A stretch of DNA of 64,000 nucleotides from Kitasatospora cinereorecta (GCF_024172095.1 NZ_JAMZDX010000003.1:1380001-1444000); one strand, 5' to 3'; counted from the first letter of the stretch, positions 8,681-18,035 are shown. Numbers and translations are program-made. The notes: a model not told the origin generated them from the letters alone.

Positions 8681-9820
8681 ATGCACAAGACCCTCATCGT
8701 CACCAACGACTTCCCGCCCCGGCCCGGTGGGATCCAGGCATTCGTCCACAATATGGCCCTGCGGCAGCCGGCCGGCTCCATTGTGGTGTACGCCTCGACC
8801 TGGCGGGACGGCACGGAGGTCGCCGCGTTCGACGCCGAGCAGCCGTTCCCGGTGATCCGGGACCGGACGAGGATGATGGTCCCCACCCCGAGGGTCACCC
8901 GGCGGGCGGCGGAGATCCTCCGGGCGGAGGGGTGCAGCTCGGTGTGGTTCGGTGCCGCCGCCCCGCTCGGCCTGATGGCCCCGCAGCTGCGCCGGGCCGG
9001 CGCCGACCGGCTGCTCGGCATGACCCACGGTCACGAGGCCGCCTGGGCCCAGCTGCCGGGCTCCCGGCAGCTGCTGCGCCGGATCGGCGCGGGCACCGAC
9101 ACCCTCACCTACCTGGGCGAGTACACCCGTTCGCGGATCGCCGCCGCGGTCGGCCCGGAGGCGGCCCGGCGGATGGTCCAGCTGCCGCCCGGGGTGGACG
9201 AGCAGACCTTCCGCCCGGACTCGGGCGGCGCCGAGGTCCGGGCCCGGCTGGGGCTGACCGACCGGCCGGTGGTGGTGTGCGTCTCCCGGCTGGTGCCGCG
9301 CAAGGGCCAGGACACCCTGATCAGGGCGATGCCGCAGATCCTCGCGGACGTGCCGGACGCGGTGCTGCTGATCGTCGGCGGCGGACCGTACCGGGCCGAC
9401 CTGGAGAAGCTCGTGGACGCCACCGGTGTGCGCGGGTCGGTGGTGTTCACCGGCGCGGTGCCGTGGGAGGAGCTGCCCGCCCACTACGGCGCGGGCGACG
9501 TGTTCGCGATGCCCTGCCGCACCCGCCGCGGCGGACTGGACGTGGAGGGCCTCGGCATCGTCTACCTGGAGGCGTCCGCCACCGGCCTGCCGGTGGTCGC
9601 CGGCGACTCCGGCGGTGCGCCGGACGCCGTCCTGGAGGGCGAGACCGGCTTCGTGGTGCCCGGCCGCTCCCACGACGCCACCGCCGAACGGATCGTCCGG
9701 CTGCTCCGCGACGAGGCACTGCGCCGCCGGATGGGCGAGGCCGGTCGCCGCTGGGCCCACCGCTCCTGGCGCTGGGACATGCTCGCCGAACGCCTCACCG
9801 GCCTGCTCGCGGGCGCCTGA
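8681..9820 (+). CDS. pimB: GT4 glycosyltransferase, PimB'-like mannosyltransferase
   Basis: 379 residues from ATG 8681; the longer frame back to 8579 lacks homologous sequence. It begins MHKTLIVTNDFPPRPGGIQ, the hallmark start of actinobacterial PimB', which adds the second mannose from GDP-Man to phosphatidylinositol monomannoside at the cytoplasmic membrane face. Further GT4 features are CVSRLVPRKGQDTLIRAMP, GGGPYRADLE and the EGLGIVYLEA motif with the retaining-enzyme acidic pair. The next rightward genes (membrane protein, fadD15, SRPBCC) recur near pimB' in mycobacteria. Confidence 0.85.
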   Translation: MHKTLIVTNDFPPRPGGIQAFVHNMALRQPAGSIVVYASTWRDGTEVAAFDAEQPFPVIRDRTRMMVPTPRVTRRAAEILRAEGCSSVWFGAAAPLGLMAPQLRRAGADRLLGMTHGHEAAWAQLPGSRQLLRRIGAGTDTLTYLGEYTRSRIAAAVGPEAARRMVQLPPGVDEQTFRPDSGGAEVRARLGLTDRPVVVCVSRLVPRKGQDTLIRAMPQILADVPDAVLLIVGGGPYRADLEKLVDATGVRGSVVFTGAVPWEELPAHYGAGDVFAMPCRTRRGGLDVEGLGIVYLEASATGLPVVAGDSGGAPDAVLEGETGFVVPGRSHDATAERIVRLLRDEALRRRMGEAGRRWAHRSWRWDMLAERLTGLLAGA

Positions 9821-9826
9821 CGCACC

Positions 9827-10714
9827 CTAGGGCAGGTTGGGGACGAGGAACCGGGCCGACTCCCACAGGGGGATTGCCCCTGCGGCGGCCAGGACCAGGG
9901 TCCGTACGACGAAGCCGGGAGTGAGAGCCCGGCTGGCCCTGGTCGGACGCTCGGGGTCGTAGCTGAGCTCCACCGGCCGGCCGGTCACGGCCGCGTCCGA
10001 GAGGCCCCAGACGGTCACCACCGAGTGGACGTCCTTCATCCGCCGGCCGTCGATGGTGGTGAAGGACATCTTGGAGAACTCCCAGAGGTGCCCGCCCTTG
10101 GTCCAGATCTTCACGTAGCCGGTCACCTCGCCGACCACGCCGATGCCCCGGCGGCGCAGCAGCCACATCGAGCGCAGGCGCCGCCCGACGCGCCAGAGCA
10201 CGATGCCGCCGCCGAGCGCGAGCGGGCCGCCGCTGACCATGTCGTTCTGCGCCGTCGCCGGGTCGAGCGGGCTCACCTTCGCGAGCAGGTAGAGCAGCGT
10301 GCCGTACGCCAGCAGCAGGAAGCCGATCACCACCGCCCGCTGGACGAGCGGGTTGGCCTCCGCGGGCGGGAGCGCCTGCTCGCGCTCGACCCGGACCAGG
10401 GCGTGCCCGTCCTCCGCCGGCCGGACGCCCGCCAGGGCTGCGGTGAGCCGCTCCAGGAACGCCCGGGCGGCCCGCTCGTTGGCGGCGGCCAGCTCGAACG
10501 CCTCGCCCAGCCCGTGGACGGCGCCCGAGAGGTGGCCGGTCAGCTCGACCCGGACGCCCCCGTCCGAGGTGGCCGCTGCCGAGCGGACGGCCTGCACGGG
10601 GACCGTCCAGGTGGTGCGGCCGCGGACGATCCGCAGCCGGGAGCCGTCGAACCGGGTGGTCGCCCCCCGGCCGCTGATCACCAGTTCGGGTCTGTTCGTC
10701 GTACCGTCGGCCAT
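9827..10714 (-). CDS. Membrane protein with PH-like N-terminal domain, unknown function
   Basis: 295 residues from ATG 10714. Residues about 1-120 (RFDGSRLRIVRGRTTWTVPVQAVRS) look like a beta-rich PH-like domain. Two hydrophobic helices lie around VVIGFLLLAYGTLLYLL and PLALGGGIVLW, then a DUF3592-like beta segment with RRRGIGVVGEVTGY and WEFSKMSFTT, and a final hydrophobic stretch near the C-terminus. I do not recognise a specific function. It ends 6 bp from the convergent pimB stop codon. Confidence 0.75.
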   Translation of the reverse strand: MADGTTNRPELVISGRGATTRFDGSRLRIVRGRTTWTVPVQAVRSAAATSDGGVRVELTGHLSGAVHGLGEAFELAAANERAARAFLERLTAALAGVRPAEDGHALVRVEREQALPPAEANPLVQRAVVIGFLLLAYGTLLYLLAKVSPLDPATAQNDMVSGGPLALGGGIVLWRVGRRLRSMWLLRRRGIGVVGEVTGYVKIWTKGGHLWEFSKMSFTTIDGRRMKDVHSVVTVWGLSDAAVTGRPVELSYDPERPTRASRALTPGFVVRTLVLAAAGAIPLWESARFLVPNLP

Positions 10715-10779
10715 GCGACGGGATGATATGGCGTCAGCTCCTGCGGCCGGGCCGGAATTTCGGCGCGGAGCGACCGGTG

Positions 10780-12573
10780 TCAGCGCTGGTAGATGGCCTC
10801 GACCTCGGTGGCGAAGTCCTTGAGGACGACGTTGCGCTTGAGCTTGAGCGAGGGCGTCAGGTGGCCGCTGGCCTCGGAGAAGACGGTGTCCAGCAGGCGG
10901 AACTTCTTCACCGCCTCGGCGTGCGAGACCGCCTGGTTGCCGTCGTCGACGGCGGACTGCAGGGCGGCCAGCAGGTCCGGGTCCTGGGCGAGCTCGGCGA
11001 CGGTCGCGGTGGCGGGCTTGCCGTTGAGCTCCTTCCAGTGCGGGAAGAACTCCGGGTCGATGGTGATCAGGCAGCCGATGAACGGGCGGGCGTCGCCGAC
11101 CACCATGACCTCGCCGACCAGGGCGTGGGCCCGGATCCGGTCCTCGATCACCGCGGGGGCGACGTTCTTGCCGCCTGCGGTGACGATGATCTCCTTCTTG
11201 CGGCCGGTGATGGTGAGGTAGCCCTCGTCGTCGAGCGTGCCGATGTCGCCGGTGGCGAACCAGCCGTCGCGCAGCGCCTCGGCGGTGGCGGCCGGGTTGT
11301 TCCAGTAGCCGGTGAAGATCTGCGGGCCCTTGAGCAGGACCTCGCCGTCCTCGGCGATTCTGATCGCGGAGCCGGGCACCGGCTGGCCGACGCTGCCGAT
11401 CTTCGGCTTGTCGTTCGGGTTGAAGGCGGTGGCCGCGCAGGACTCGGTCAGGCCGTAGCCCTCCAGGACCTTGAAGCCGATGCCGCGGTAGAAGTGGCCG
11501 AGCCGCTCGCCGAGCGGGGCGCCGCCGGAGATGGCGGCCGAGCAGCGCCCGCCGAGGGCGGCCCGGAGCTTGCCGTAGACCAGCTTGTCGAAGACGGCGT
11601 GCTTGATCCGCAGGCCGAGCGGGGCGCCGCCGGCGTCCAGCGCGCGGCTGTAGGCGATCGCGGTGTCCGCGGCCTTGTCGAAGATCTTGCCCTTGCCGTC
11701 GGCCTGGGCCTTGGCGCGGGCGGTGTTGAAGACCTTCTCGAAGACCCGCGGCACGCCGAGGATCAGGGTCGGCCGGAAGGAGCCGAGCTCCTCGGTGACG
11801 TTCTTGATGTCCGAGACGTGGCCGAGCTTGATCGGCGCGATGGCGGCGGCGATCTCGGCGATCCGGCCGAGCACGTGGGCCAGCGGCAGGAAGAGCAGCA
11901 CCGAGGACTCGCCGGTGCGGAACAGCTCCGGCATCCGGGCGACCACGTTGCCCAGTTCGGCGATGAAGTTGCCGTGGGTGAGCTGGCAGCCCTTCGGGCG
12001 GCCGGTGGTGCCGGAGGTGTAGACGATGGTGGCGAGCGAGTCCTCGGTCGGCACCGAGCGGCGCTCGGTCACGGTGGCGTCCGCGACCCCGGTGCCGGCC
12101 TGGATCAGCGCGGCGACGCCGCCGGCCTCGATCTGCCAGGTGTGCTTCAGCTCCGGCAGGTCGGCGCGGACCTCGGCGACCACGGCGGCGTGGGTGTCGG
12201 TCTCGGTGATCACGGCCAGCGCGCCGGAGTCGCCGAGGATCCACCGCACCTGCTCGGCGGAGGAGGTCTCGTACACCGGCACGGTGATCGCGCCGGCGCA
12301 CCAGATCGCGAAGTCCAGCAGCGTCCACTCGTACCGGGTGCGCGACATCACGGCGACCCGGTCGCCCGGCTCGACGCCGGTGGCGATCAGGCCCTTGGCG
12401 ACGGCGTGCACCTCGGCCAGGAACTGCACCGCGGTGAGGTCCTGCCAGCGGCCGTCGACCTTGCGGCTGAGCACGGCGGTGTCCGGGTGCCGCTCCGCGT
12501 TCTGGTGGATCAGGTCGGAGAGGTTACCGCCGCTCGGTACCTGGTAGAGGGCCGGAAGGCTGAACTCGAGCAA
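10780..12573 (-). CDS. fadD15: Long-chain fatty-acid-CoA ligase, FadD15 type
   Basis: 597 residues, the normal length of this family. It activates fatty acids to acyl-CoA through an acyl-adenylate. The P-loop-like motif TIVYTSGTTGRPKGCQLTH, the EGYGLTES motif and the FATGDIGTLDDEGYLTITGRKKEIIVTAGGKN hinge region are all intact. A fadD15 gene lies close to pimB' in M. tuberculosis as well, which fits glycolipid or membrane-lipid supply. It starts divergently from the SRPBCC gene with about 250 bp of promoter space. Confidence 0.92.
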   Translation of the reverse strand: MLEFSLPALYQVPSGGNLSDLIHQNAERHPDTAVLSRKVDGRWQDLTAVQFLAEVHAVAKGLIATGVEPGDRVAVMSRTRYEWTLLDFAIWCAGAITVPVYETSSAEQVRWILGDSGALAVITETDTHAAVVAEVRADLPELKHTWQIEAGGVAALIQAGTGVADATVTERRSVPTEDSLATIVYTSGTTGRPKGCQLTHGNFIAELGNVVARMPELFRTGESSVLLFLPLAHVLGRIAEIAAAIAPIKLGHVSDIKNVTEELGSFRPTLILGVPRVFEKVFNTARAKAQADGKGKIFDKAADTAIAYSRALDAGGAPLGLRIKHAVFDKLVYGKLRAALGGRCSAAISGGAPLGERLGHFYRGIGFKVLEGYGLTESCAATAFNPNDKPKIGSVGQPVPGSAIRIAEDGEVLLKGPQIFTGYWNNPAATAEALRDGWFATGDIGTLDDEGYLTITGRKKEIIVTAGGKNVAPAVIEDRIRAHALVGEVMVVGDARPFIGCLITIDPEFFPHWKELNGKPATATVAELAQDPDLLAALQSAVDDGNQAVSHAEAVKKFRLLDTVFSEASGHLTPSLKLKRNVVLKDFATEVEAIYQR

Positions 12574-12820
12574 GACTGCTCCTCGTCTGCGACGCTGCGG
12601 GACGGCAGGACGTTACTGCCCGGTAGGTCGATTCGGCCAGAGGGGTCGGCTCCGGTGTTCTGAGCGTCACACCGCAGGTCAGATCGTGATTGTTCCGACT
12701 CGCACCTTACGACAGGGCAAACCTGACCCGCCGGTGGCCGCCCGGGCGGGCGATCTGCCGCCGCTCCGCCCGCGATAGCCTTCCCTGGGCGTACAGCAGA
12801 AGAAGACGCGGAGGGCCGCA

Positions 12821-13255
12821 ATGGCGGAGCACACGAGGTCGAGCATCATCATCGACGCCACCCCGGCCGAGGTCATGGCGGTCATCGCCGACTTCGCCGC
12901 GTACCCGGAGTGGACCGGCGAGGTCAAGGAGATCGAGGTTCTGGAGACCGCCGACAACGGGCGCGCGGCCGAGGTCCGCCTGCTGCTGGACGCCGGCGCG
13001 ATCCGCGACGAGCACGTGCTCGCCTACACCTGGGACGGCGACCGCGAGGTCAGCTGGACCCTGGTGAAGAGCCAGATGCTCCGCGCCCTGGACGGCTCCT
13101 ACAGCCTGGGCGCCCTGAAGAGCGGTGGCACCGAGGTCACCTACCAGCTCGCCGTGGACGTCAAGATCCCGATGCTGGGCATGATCAAGCGCAAGGCCGA
13201 GAAGGTCATCATCGACCGGGCGCTGGCCGGGTTGAAGAAGCGCGTCGAGGGCTGA
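12821..13255 (+). CDS. SRPBCC (START-like) lipid-binding family protein
   Basis: 144 residues from ATG 12821, with GCGGAGGG upstream. It begins MAEHTRSSIIIDATPAEVM, has AYPEWTGEVKEIEV, and ends with a long amphipathic C-terminal helix typical of the SRPBCC helix-grip fold that forms a hydrophobic pocket. It matches the TB16.3 (Rv2185c) type that accompanies fadD15 in mycobacteria. Ligand unknown. The next gene starts about 10 bp downstream, so the two are cotranscribed. Confidence 0.88.
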   Translation: MAEHTRSSIIIDATPAEVMAVIADFAAYPEWTGEVKEIEVLETADNGRAAEVRLLLDAGAIRDEHVLAYTWDGDREVSWTLVKSQMLRALDGSYSLGALKSGGTEVTYQLAVDVKIPMLGMIKRKAEKVIIDRALAGLKKRVEG

Positions 13256-13266
13256 CGGGGCCGGTG

Positions 13267-14436
13267 GTGACACGGACGATCCTGGTCAGCGGCGAAGCCT
13301 CGGCGACGGTCGCCGCCGCCACCGCCCTGCACCACGCCGGGCAGGGCCGGCGCACCCTGCTGCTGGCCGCGGACGACCCGCACCGCGCCGTCGACGCCCT
13401 GCTCGAGACCCGGCTCACCGCCGCACCCGCGCCCTGCGCCGAGCACCTGCGCGCCGCCCGGATCGACGAGCAGGCCGCCTTCCGGGACGCCCTGGCCGGC
13501 TACCGCGACCGGCTCGCGCCCGCCCTCGACCTGATCGGCGCCGAGCCGCTCGACCCCGAGGAGCTCACCCCGCTGCCCGGCACCCGACCGCTCGCCCTGC
13601 TGCGAGCCCTGCGCGAGGCCGACGCCGAGGTCCTGGTGGTGGCCGCCCCGCCGCCCGGCGACCTGCTCGCCGCGCTCGCCCTGCCCGAGCAGCTCGGCCG
13701 CTACCTCGCCCGGCTGCTGCCCGAGCAGCGCCAGGCCGCCCGGGCCCTGCGCCCGCTGCTGGCCGCGGTGGCCGGCGTCCCGATGCCGGCCGACTGGCTG
13801 TACGAGGCCCGGACCGCCGCCACCGCGGCGCTGACCGCCTCCCGCGCCGCCGTCGAGGCCCCCGGCACCACGGTCCGCCTGGTGGTCGACGCGGAGACCC
13901 ACCGGCCGGACGAGCTGCGCCGGATCCGGGCCGGCCTCGCCCTGTACGGCCACCGCCTGGACGCCGTGGTCGCCCACCAGGCGCTGCCGCCGGCCGCCGC
14001 CGACTCGCCCGATCCCTGGCTGGCCGGCCTCGCCGCCCGCCAGCGCGACCGGCTCACCGCCCTGGCCGGCGAACTCGCCGAGGTGCCGCTGCTCACCTGC
14101 ACCGCACCCGACCTGACCCTGGAGGGGATGGCGGCCGAGCTGTACGCGGCCGGCAGCCCGGCCGTCCCGCCGGCCCCCGAGGCGGTGGTCGAGGACCGGC
14201 TGGCCGAGGACGGCCTGCTGGTCTGGCGGCTGCCGCTGCCCGGCGCCGACCGCGGCGAGCTGGAGCTGGTCCGGCGCGGCGACGAACTGGTGGTCGGCGT
14301 CGGCGGATACCGCCGGATCCTGCCGCTGCCCTCCGCGCTGCGCCGCTGCACGGTCAGCGGCGCCGGGCTCGCGGACGGCGTGCTCGCGGTCCGCTTCGCG
14401 CCCGATCCCGACCTCTGGCCGCGCGCACTCCGGTAG
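13267..14436 (+). CDS. ArsA-family-like protein with degenerate P-loop
   Basis: About 389 residues from GTG 13267 (GTG 13264 is next to it). The overall layout is that of an ArsA/Get3-like ATPase: beta strand ILVSGE, Asp-containing LLLAADDPH, the EVLVVAAPP segment, and a C-terminal HSP20-like beta domain (LVWRLPLPGADRGELELVRR to the end). The deviant Walker A (GKGGVGKTT in the family) is replaced here by SGEASATVAAATA, so the essential lysines are missing. It is probably not an ATPase. Rv2184c is the mycobacterial positional counterpart. Confidence 0.8.
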   Translation: MTRTILVSGEASATVAAATALHHAGQGRRTLLLAADDPHRAVDALLETRLTAAPAPCAEHLRAARIDEQAAFRDALAGYRDRLAPALDLIGAEPLDPEELTPLPGTRPLALLRALREADAEVLVVAAPPPGDLLAALALPEQLGRYLARLLPEQRQAARALRPLLAAVAGVPMPADWLYEARTAATAALTASRAAVEAPGTTVRLVVDAETHRPDELRRIRAGLALYGHRLDAVVAHQALPPAAADSPDPWLAGLAARQRDRLTALAGELAEVPLLTCTAPDLTLEGMAAELYAAGSPAVPPAPEAVVEDRLAEDGLLVWRLPLPGADRGELELVRRGDELVVGVGGYRRILPLPSALRRCTVSGAGLADGVLAVRFAPDPDLWPRALR

Positions 14437-14519
14437 CGTCACGGCTACCCGCGCGGTGTCGGCACGCCCGCCGCCGTGCCGCGGGCCCGGACGCACCCGC
14501 ACGGCGCAGGCCGTACCAC

Positions 14520-14566
14520 CGGTACCTCTGTACCTCCGTACCTCTGCACCTCTGCACCTCTGTCAC
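14520..14566. repeat. Tandem 9-nt repeat upstream of DUF5304 gene
   Basis: The sequence has about five imperfect units of the type TACCTCTGC (GTACCTCTG, TACCTCCG, TACCTCTGC, ACCTCTGC, ACCTCTGTC). They lie in the leader 30-75 nt before ATG 14594. Confidence 0.7.
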
Positions 14567-14593
14567 CGAAGCCGTCCCGAGCGAGGGAGTCCC

Positions 14594-14869
14594 ATGCCCG
14601 AGGAGAAGTCCGACCACCCCTTCGGGTCCGAGCTGGGCCCGCTGGTGGAGGAGGTCCGCAGGTTCGCCGTCGCGGTGGGCGGCAAGGCCCAGGAGATCGG
14701 CGGCCGGCTGCGCGAGAGCAACCCCGAGGTGTACGGACATCTCGCCGCCGCGGGCGGTGAACTGCTCGCCGCGTACCGGGCCGCGGTGGTCGGCCACGAG
14801 CGTCGCTGGTCCGGCTCCGGACACGCCGATGCCGAGCGCATCGACCTCGACGAGGCCTCCGACAAGTAG
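14594..14869 (+). CDS. DUF5304-like small acidic protein
   Basis: 91 residues from ATG 14594, preceded by GAGCGAGGGAG. It begins MPEEKSDHPFGSELGPLVEEVRRF, has a helical middle (ESNPEVYGHLAAAGGELLAAYRAAV) and an acidic C-terminus (ERIDLDEASDK). It is conserved in streptomycetes next to the ArsA-like and SRPBCC genes. Function unknown; no membrane segment. Confidence 0.75.
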   Translation: MPEEKSDHPFGSELGPLVEEVRRFAVAVGGKAQEIGGRLRESNPEVYGHLAAAGGELLAAYRAAVVGHERRWSGSGHADAERIDLDEASDK

Positions 14870-15065
14870 TGAACCCGCAGGTCAGCGCAGGTGACCATCA
14901 GGTGTGTTCGCGTCACTCAGCGAAGCGACTGATACGACTTCTGAAGGCATCAAACCCTGATCTCCGGGAAATGTCTTCGAATAATGTATGTCTTGGTGTG
15001 TACGTGGACCCTGTTGTGCAGGTAGCGTTCCGCTCAGCGGGAACGAGTGAATAGCTGAGGGACAC

Positions 15066-16007
15066 ATGGCTCTGACCATCGGCGTCGATGTCGGCGGCAC
15101 GAAGATCGCGGCTGGCGTGGTCGACGAATCCGGCGAGATCCTGGCCAGGACCCGGGTACCCACCCCGGCCGACCCCCAGTGGGCGGTCGACGCGATCGCG
15201 CAGGCCGTACGCGAGCTCAAGGAGCTGTACCCGGACGTGGCCGGTGTGGGCGTGGGCGCCCCCGGGTTCGTCGACCGGGACCGCTCCACGGTGATCTTCG
15301 CGCCCAACATCGACTGGGAGAACGAGCCCCTCCAGCAGCGCATCGAGGAGCTCACCGGCCTCGGCACCGTGGTCGAGAACGACGCCAACTGCGCCGCCTG
15401 GGCGGAGTTCCGCTTCGGCGCGGCGGCGGACTACGAGGACATGGTGCTGATCACCGTCGGCACCGGCATCGGCGGCGGCATCGTCCTCGACGGCCGCCTG
15501 CACCGCGGCCGCTTCGGCGTGGCCGGCGAGATCGGCCACCTCAACATGGTCCCCGACGGCCTGCTGTGCGGCTGCGGCGGCCACGGCTGCTGGGAGCAGT
15601 ACGGCTCCGGCCGCGCCCTGCGGCGCTACGGCCGCGAGAAGGCCGCACTCGACCCGATCGCCGGCAAGCGGATGCTGGAGCTCAACGACGGCGCCGCCGA
15701 GACCATCCGCGGCATCCACATCACCGAGGCCGCGGAGGAGGGTGACCCGCTCGCCCTGGAGTGCTACGCCGAACTCGCCGACTGGCTCGGCCGCGGCATG
15801 GCCGACCTGGCCGCGCTCTTCGACCCGGGCGTCTTCGTCCTCGGCGGCGGCGTCTCCGACTCCGGGCGGCTGCTGCTCGACCCCGTCCGCGACTGCTTCG
15901 AGAAGTACCTGACCGGCGGTTCGCACCGCCCCCGCGCCGAGGTGGTGCTCGCCTCGATGGGCTCCGCCGCCGGCATCTCCGGCGCGGGCGACCTCGCGCG
16001 GACCTGA
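15066..16007 (+). CDS. glkA: ROK-family glucokinase
   Basis: 313 residues from ATG 15066, with GCTGAGGGAC before it. It phosphorylates glucose with ATP. The ATP phosphate-binding motif DVGGTKIAAGVVDE is at the N-terminus, ENDANCAAWAEFRFGAA contains the catalytic Asp, and the ROK zinc/signature region CGCGGHGCWEQYGSG is complete. GlkA in S. coelicolor is also the mediator of glucose repression, so this gene probably has a regulatory role too. A terminator follows. The approximately 195-nt upstream region shows no clear promoter box to me. Confidence 0.95.
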   Translation: MALTIGVDVGGTKIAAGVVDESGEILARTRVPTPADPQWAVDAIAQAVRELKELYPDVAGVGVGAPGFVDRDRSTVIFAPNIDWENEPLQQRIEELTGLGTVVENDANCAAWAEFRFGAAADYEDMVLITVGTGIGGGIVLDGRLHRGRFGVAGEIGHLNMVPDGLLCGCGGHGCWEQYGSGRALRRYGREKAALDPIAGKRMLELNDGAAETIRGIHITEAAEEGDPLALECYAELADWLGRGMADLAALFDPGVFVLGGGVSDSGRLLLDPVRDCFEKYLTGGSHRPRAEVVLASMGSAAGISGAGDLART

Positions 16008-16014
16008 GCGTCGC

Positions 16015-16051
16015 AGGCGCGGGGAGCCGTGGGTGCGCGCTCCCCGCGCCT
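16015..16051 (+). terminator. Hairpin terminator after glkA
   Basis: AGGCGCGGGGAGC (16015-16027) pairs perfectly with GCTCCCCGCGCCT (16039-16051) around an 11-nt loop, 8 nt after the glkA stop codon. Confidence 0.8.
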
Positions 16052-16113
16052 CGACATGTCCGAACGCCCGTGGCTCCAACCCTCGTCGCCGAACAGCGCC
16101 TAGCATCGTCCCC

Positions 16114-16857
16114 GTGACGCTGCCTTCTTCCGGCGCGGAGCCGGACGGTGCCCGGCGGGTGCGGGTGCTCAGCTACAACGTCCGATCGCTGCGCGACGAC
16201 CGGGACGCCCTGGTCCGGGTGGTCCGGGCCTGCGAGCCGGACCTGGTCTGCGTGCAGGAATCGCCGCGCTACTGGCGGCCGTTCAAGCAGGCGGCGTGGC
16301 TCGCCGGCGAGACCGGCACGGTGATCCTGGCCGGTGGCGGGCGGGTCGCCGCCGGTCCGCTGCTGCTCGGCCGACTGGGCGTCACCGTCCTCGAGGTGCG
16401 CGACCGGCTGCTGCCCAAGACCCGCGGCCTGCACGCCCGCGGCTTCGCCGGTGCGCTGGTGCGGATCGGCGACGCGGCGCCGTTCTCGGTGACCAGCTGC
16501 CACCTGAGCCTCGACCCCGACGAGCGGCTGCGCCAGTTCGCGCTGCTGCCGCAGCAGTTGCGTGCCGGCGAACATGGCGTGATCGCAGGGGACTTCAACG
16601 AGCACCCGGACGGCGCCGGCTGGCGGAGGCTGGCCCGCGCCTTCCAGGACGGCCACGCCACCGCGCCCTGGGGCGGCACCTACACCTCCGTGCCGGACAA
16701 CCCGTACCAGCGGATCGACGCGGTCTTCGCCAGCCCCGGCATCGACGTGCTCGCCTGCGGGGTGCCGCACGGGCTGCCCGGGGTGGAGCCCGCCGACCTG
16801 CGGGCCGCCACCGACCACCTGCCCGTCCTCGCCGTGCTGCGGGTGCCCGCCGGATGA
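16114..16857 (+). CDS. Endonuclease/exonuclease/phosphatase family protein
   Basis: 247 residues from GTG 16114. TAGCAT (16101-16106) ends 7 nt before the GTG and no Shine-Dalgarno sequence is present, so a leaderless transcript is likely. EEP-fold motifs are in order: VLSYNVRSL, QESPRYW (catalytic Glu), SCHLSLDPDERLRQ, GDFNEHP (Asp/Asn pair), and a terminal ATDHLPV (Asp-His). Such proteins cleave nucleic acid or phospho-lipid/inositol phosphodiesters; the substrate cannot be assigned. It overlaps the ltrA start by 4 bp. Confidence 0.85.
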   Translation: MTLPSSGAEPDGARRVRVLSYNVRSLRDDRDALVRVVRACEPDLVCVQESPRYWRPFKQAAWLAGETGTVILAGGGRVAAGPLLLGRLGVTVLEVRDRLLPKTRGLHARGFAGALVRIGDAAPFSVTSCHLSLDPDERLRQFALLPQQLRAGEHGVIAGDFNEHPDGAGWRRLARAFQDGHATAPWGGTYTSVPDNPYQRIDAVFASPGIDVLACGVPHGLPGVEPADLRAATDHLPVLAVLRVPAG

Positions 16858-18035
16858 GCGGCGAACCGGCCCCGGCGGCGCAGGTCCCGTCGGAGGCGGA
16901 GTCGGAGGAGCACCGGGCGGGCTGGTTCGAGCTCTTCTTCGACCTGGTGTTCGTGGTGACGGTCGCCGTCCTCGCCCAGGGGCTGCACGGCAACCCGTCG
17001 GCCGCCGACTTCGGCACGTTCCTGGTGCTGTTCTTCCCGGCGTGGTGGGCGTGGGCCAACCTGATGGTCACGGTCAACGTGCTCGGCTCGGGGGTGCCCC
17101 GGATCCAGGCCATGCTGCTCGGCGCGATGCCCGGCCTCGGCCTGATGGCCGCCGCCGCACCGGACGGCCTCGGCAACCGGGCGTGGGCCTACGCGCTCGG
17201 CGCCGCCTGGGTCCGGCTGGTCTTCTTCGTCATCTGGTGGGGCCAGGTCCGGCGCCCGGACGAGGTGCTGCCGCAGTGGCGTCCGCTGCTGTACGGGCTG
17301 GTGCCGGCGCTGCTCTGGGCGGTCTCGGCGGTCGTCCCCGGGCCGGGGCGGTTCGTCCTGTGGGGAGCGGCGATGGCGCTGGAGGTCGCCCTGCTGGCGA
17401 TCACCAGCGACCCGTCGGCGGTGCTGTACGAACAGCTGTCGGCGGAACACCTGGTGGAGCGGATCAGCCTGTTCGTGGTGATCGTGCTCGGCGAGAGCGT
17501 CTTCACCGTGGTCGCCACCCTCGCCGGGCACTTCGTCCGGGCCTCCGCGCTGGCCGCCCTGCTCGGCTTCGTGGTGGTCGCCGAACTGGCCATGGTGTTC
17601 TTCCTCTGGGGCACCACCGCCGCCGCCCGGGGCCTGGACCGGGCCCAGGCCGGCCGGGCCAACCGGGCGATCCGGGACACCGTGATGTACCTGCCGTTCG
17701 TCCTGATCGCCGGCATCACCGTGCTCTCCGGCGCCCTCGGCACCGCCGTCGCCGAGCCCGTCCACCACCTGCCGCCGGGTGCCCGCTGGGCGCTGTGCGG
17801 CGGTGTCCTCGCCTTCTACACCGCCAACGCCGCGATCGCGCTGCGCTACGGCGACCCGGTGCGGTCGGTGTTCGGCTGGTACGGGCCCTGCCTGCTGTTC
17901 GTCATCGTCGGCCTGGTCCCGGCCAGTGTGTGGCTGCCCGCCTGGGCGGCGGTGGGTGTCGCCGCCGCCGTCGTGCTGGCGATGGCCAAGCTCGCCAAGT
18001 ACCGCATCCGCCGGGGCCTGCACTCGCTGCCCTGA
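16854..18035 (+). CDS. Low temperature requirement protein A (LtrA) family membrane protein
   Basis: 393 residues from ATG 16854 (ATGA overlap with the preceding gene). The N-terminal signature WFELFFDLVFVVTVAVLAQGL and the internal HLVERISLFVVIVLGESVF are diagnostic of LtrA. About 10 to 11 transmembrane segments are visible. The biochemical role of the family is not established. Translationally coupled to the EEP gene. Confidence 0.87.
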   Translation: MSGEPAPAAQVPSEAESEEHRAGWFELFFDLVFVVTVAVLAQGLHGNPSAADFGTFLVLFFPAWWAWANLMVTVNVLGSGVPRIQAMLLGAMPGLGLMAAAAPDGLGNRAWAYALGAAWVRLVFFVIWWGQVRRPDEVLPQWRPLLYGLVPALLWAVSAVVPGPGRFVLWGAAMALEVALLAITSDPSAVLYEQLSAEHLVERISLFVVIVLGESVFTVVATLAGHFVRASALAALLGFVVVAELAMVFFLWGTTAAARGLDRAQAGRANRAIRDTVMYLPFVLIAGITVLSGALGTAVAEPVHHLPPGARWALCGGVLAFYTANAAIALRYGDPVRSVFGWYGPCLLFVIVGLVPASVWLPAWAAVGVAAAVVLAMAKLAKYRIRRGLHSLP

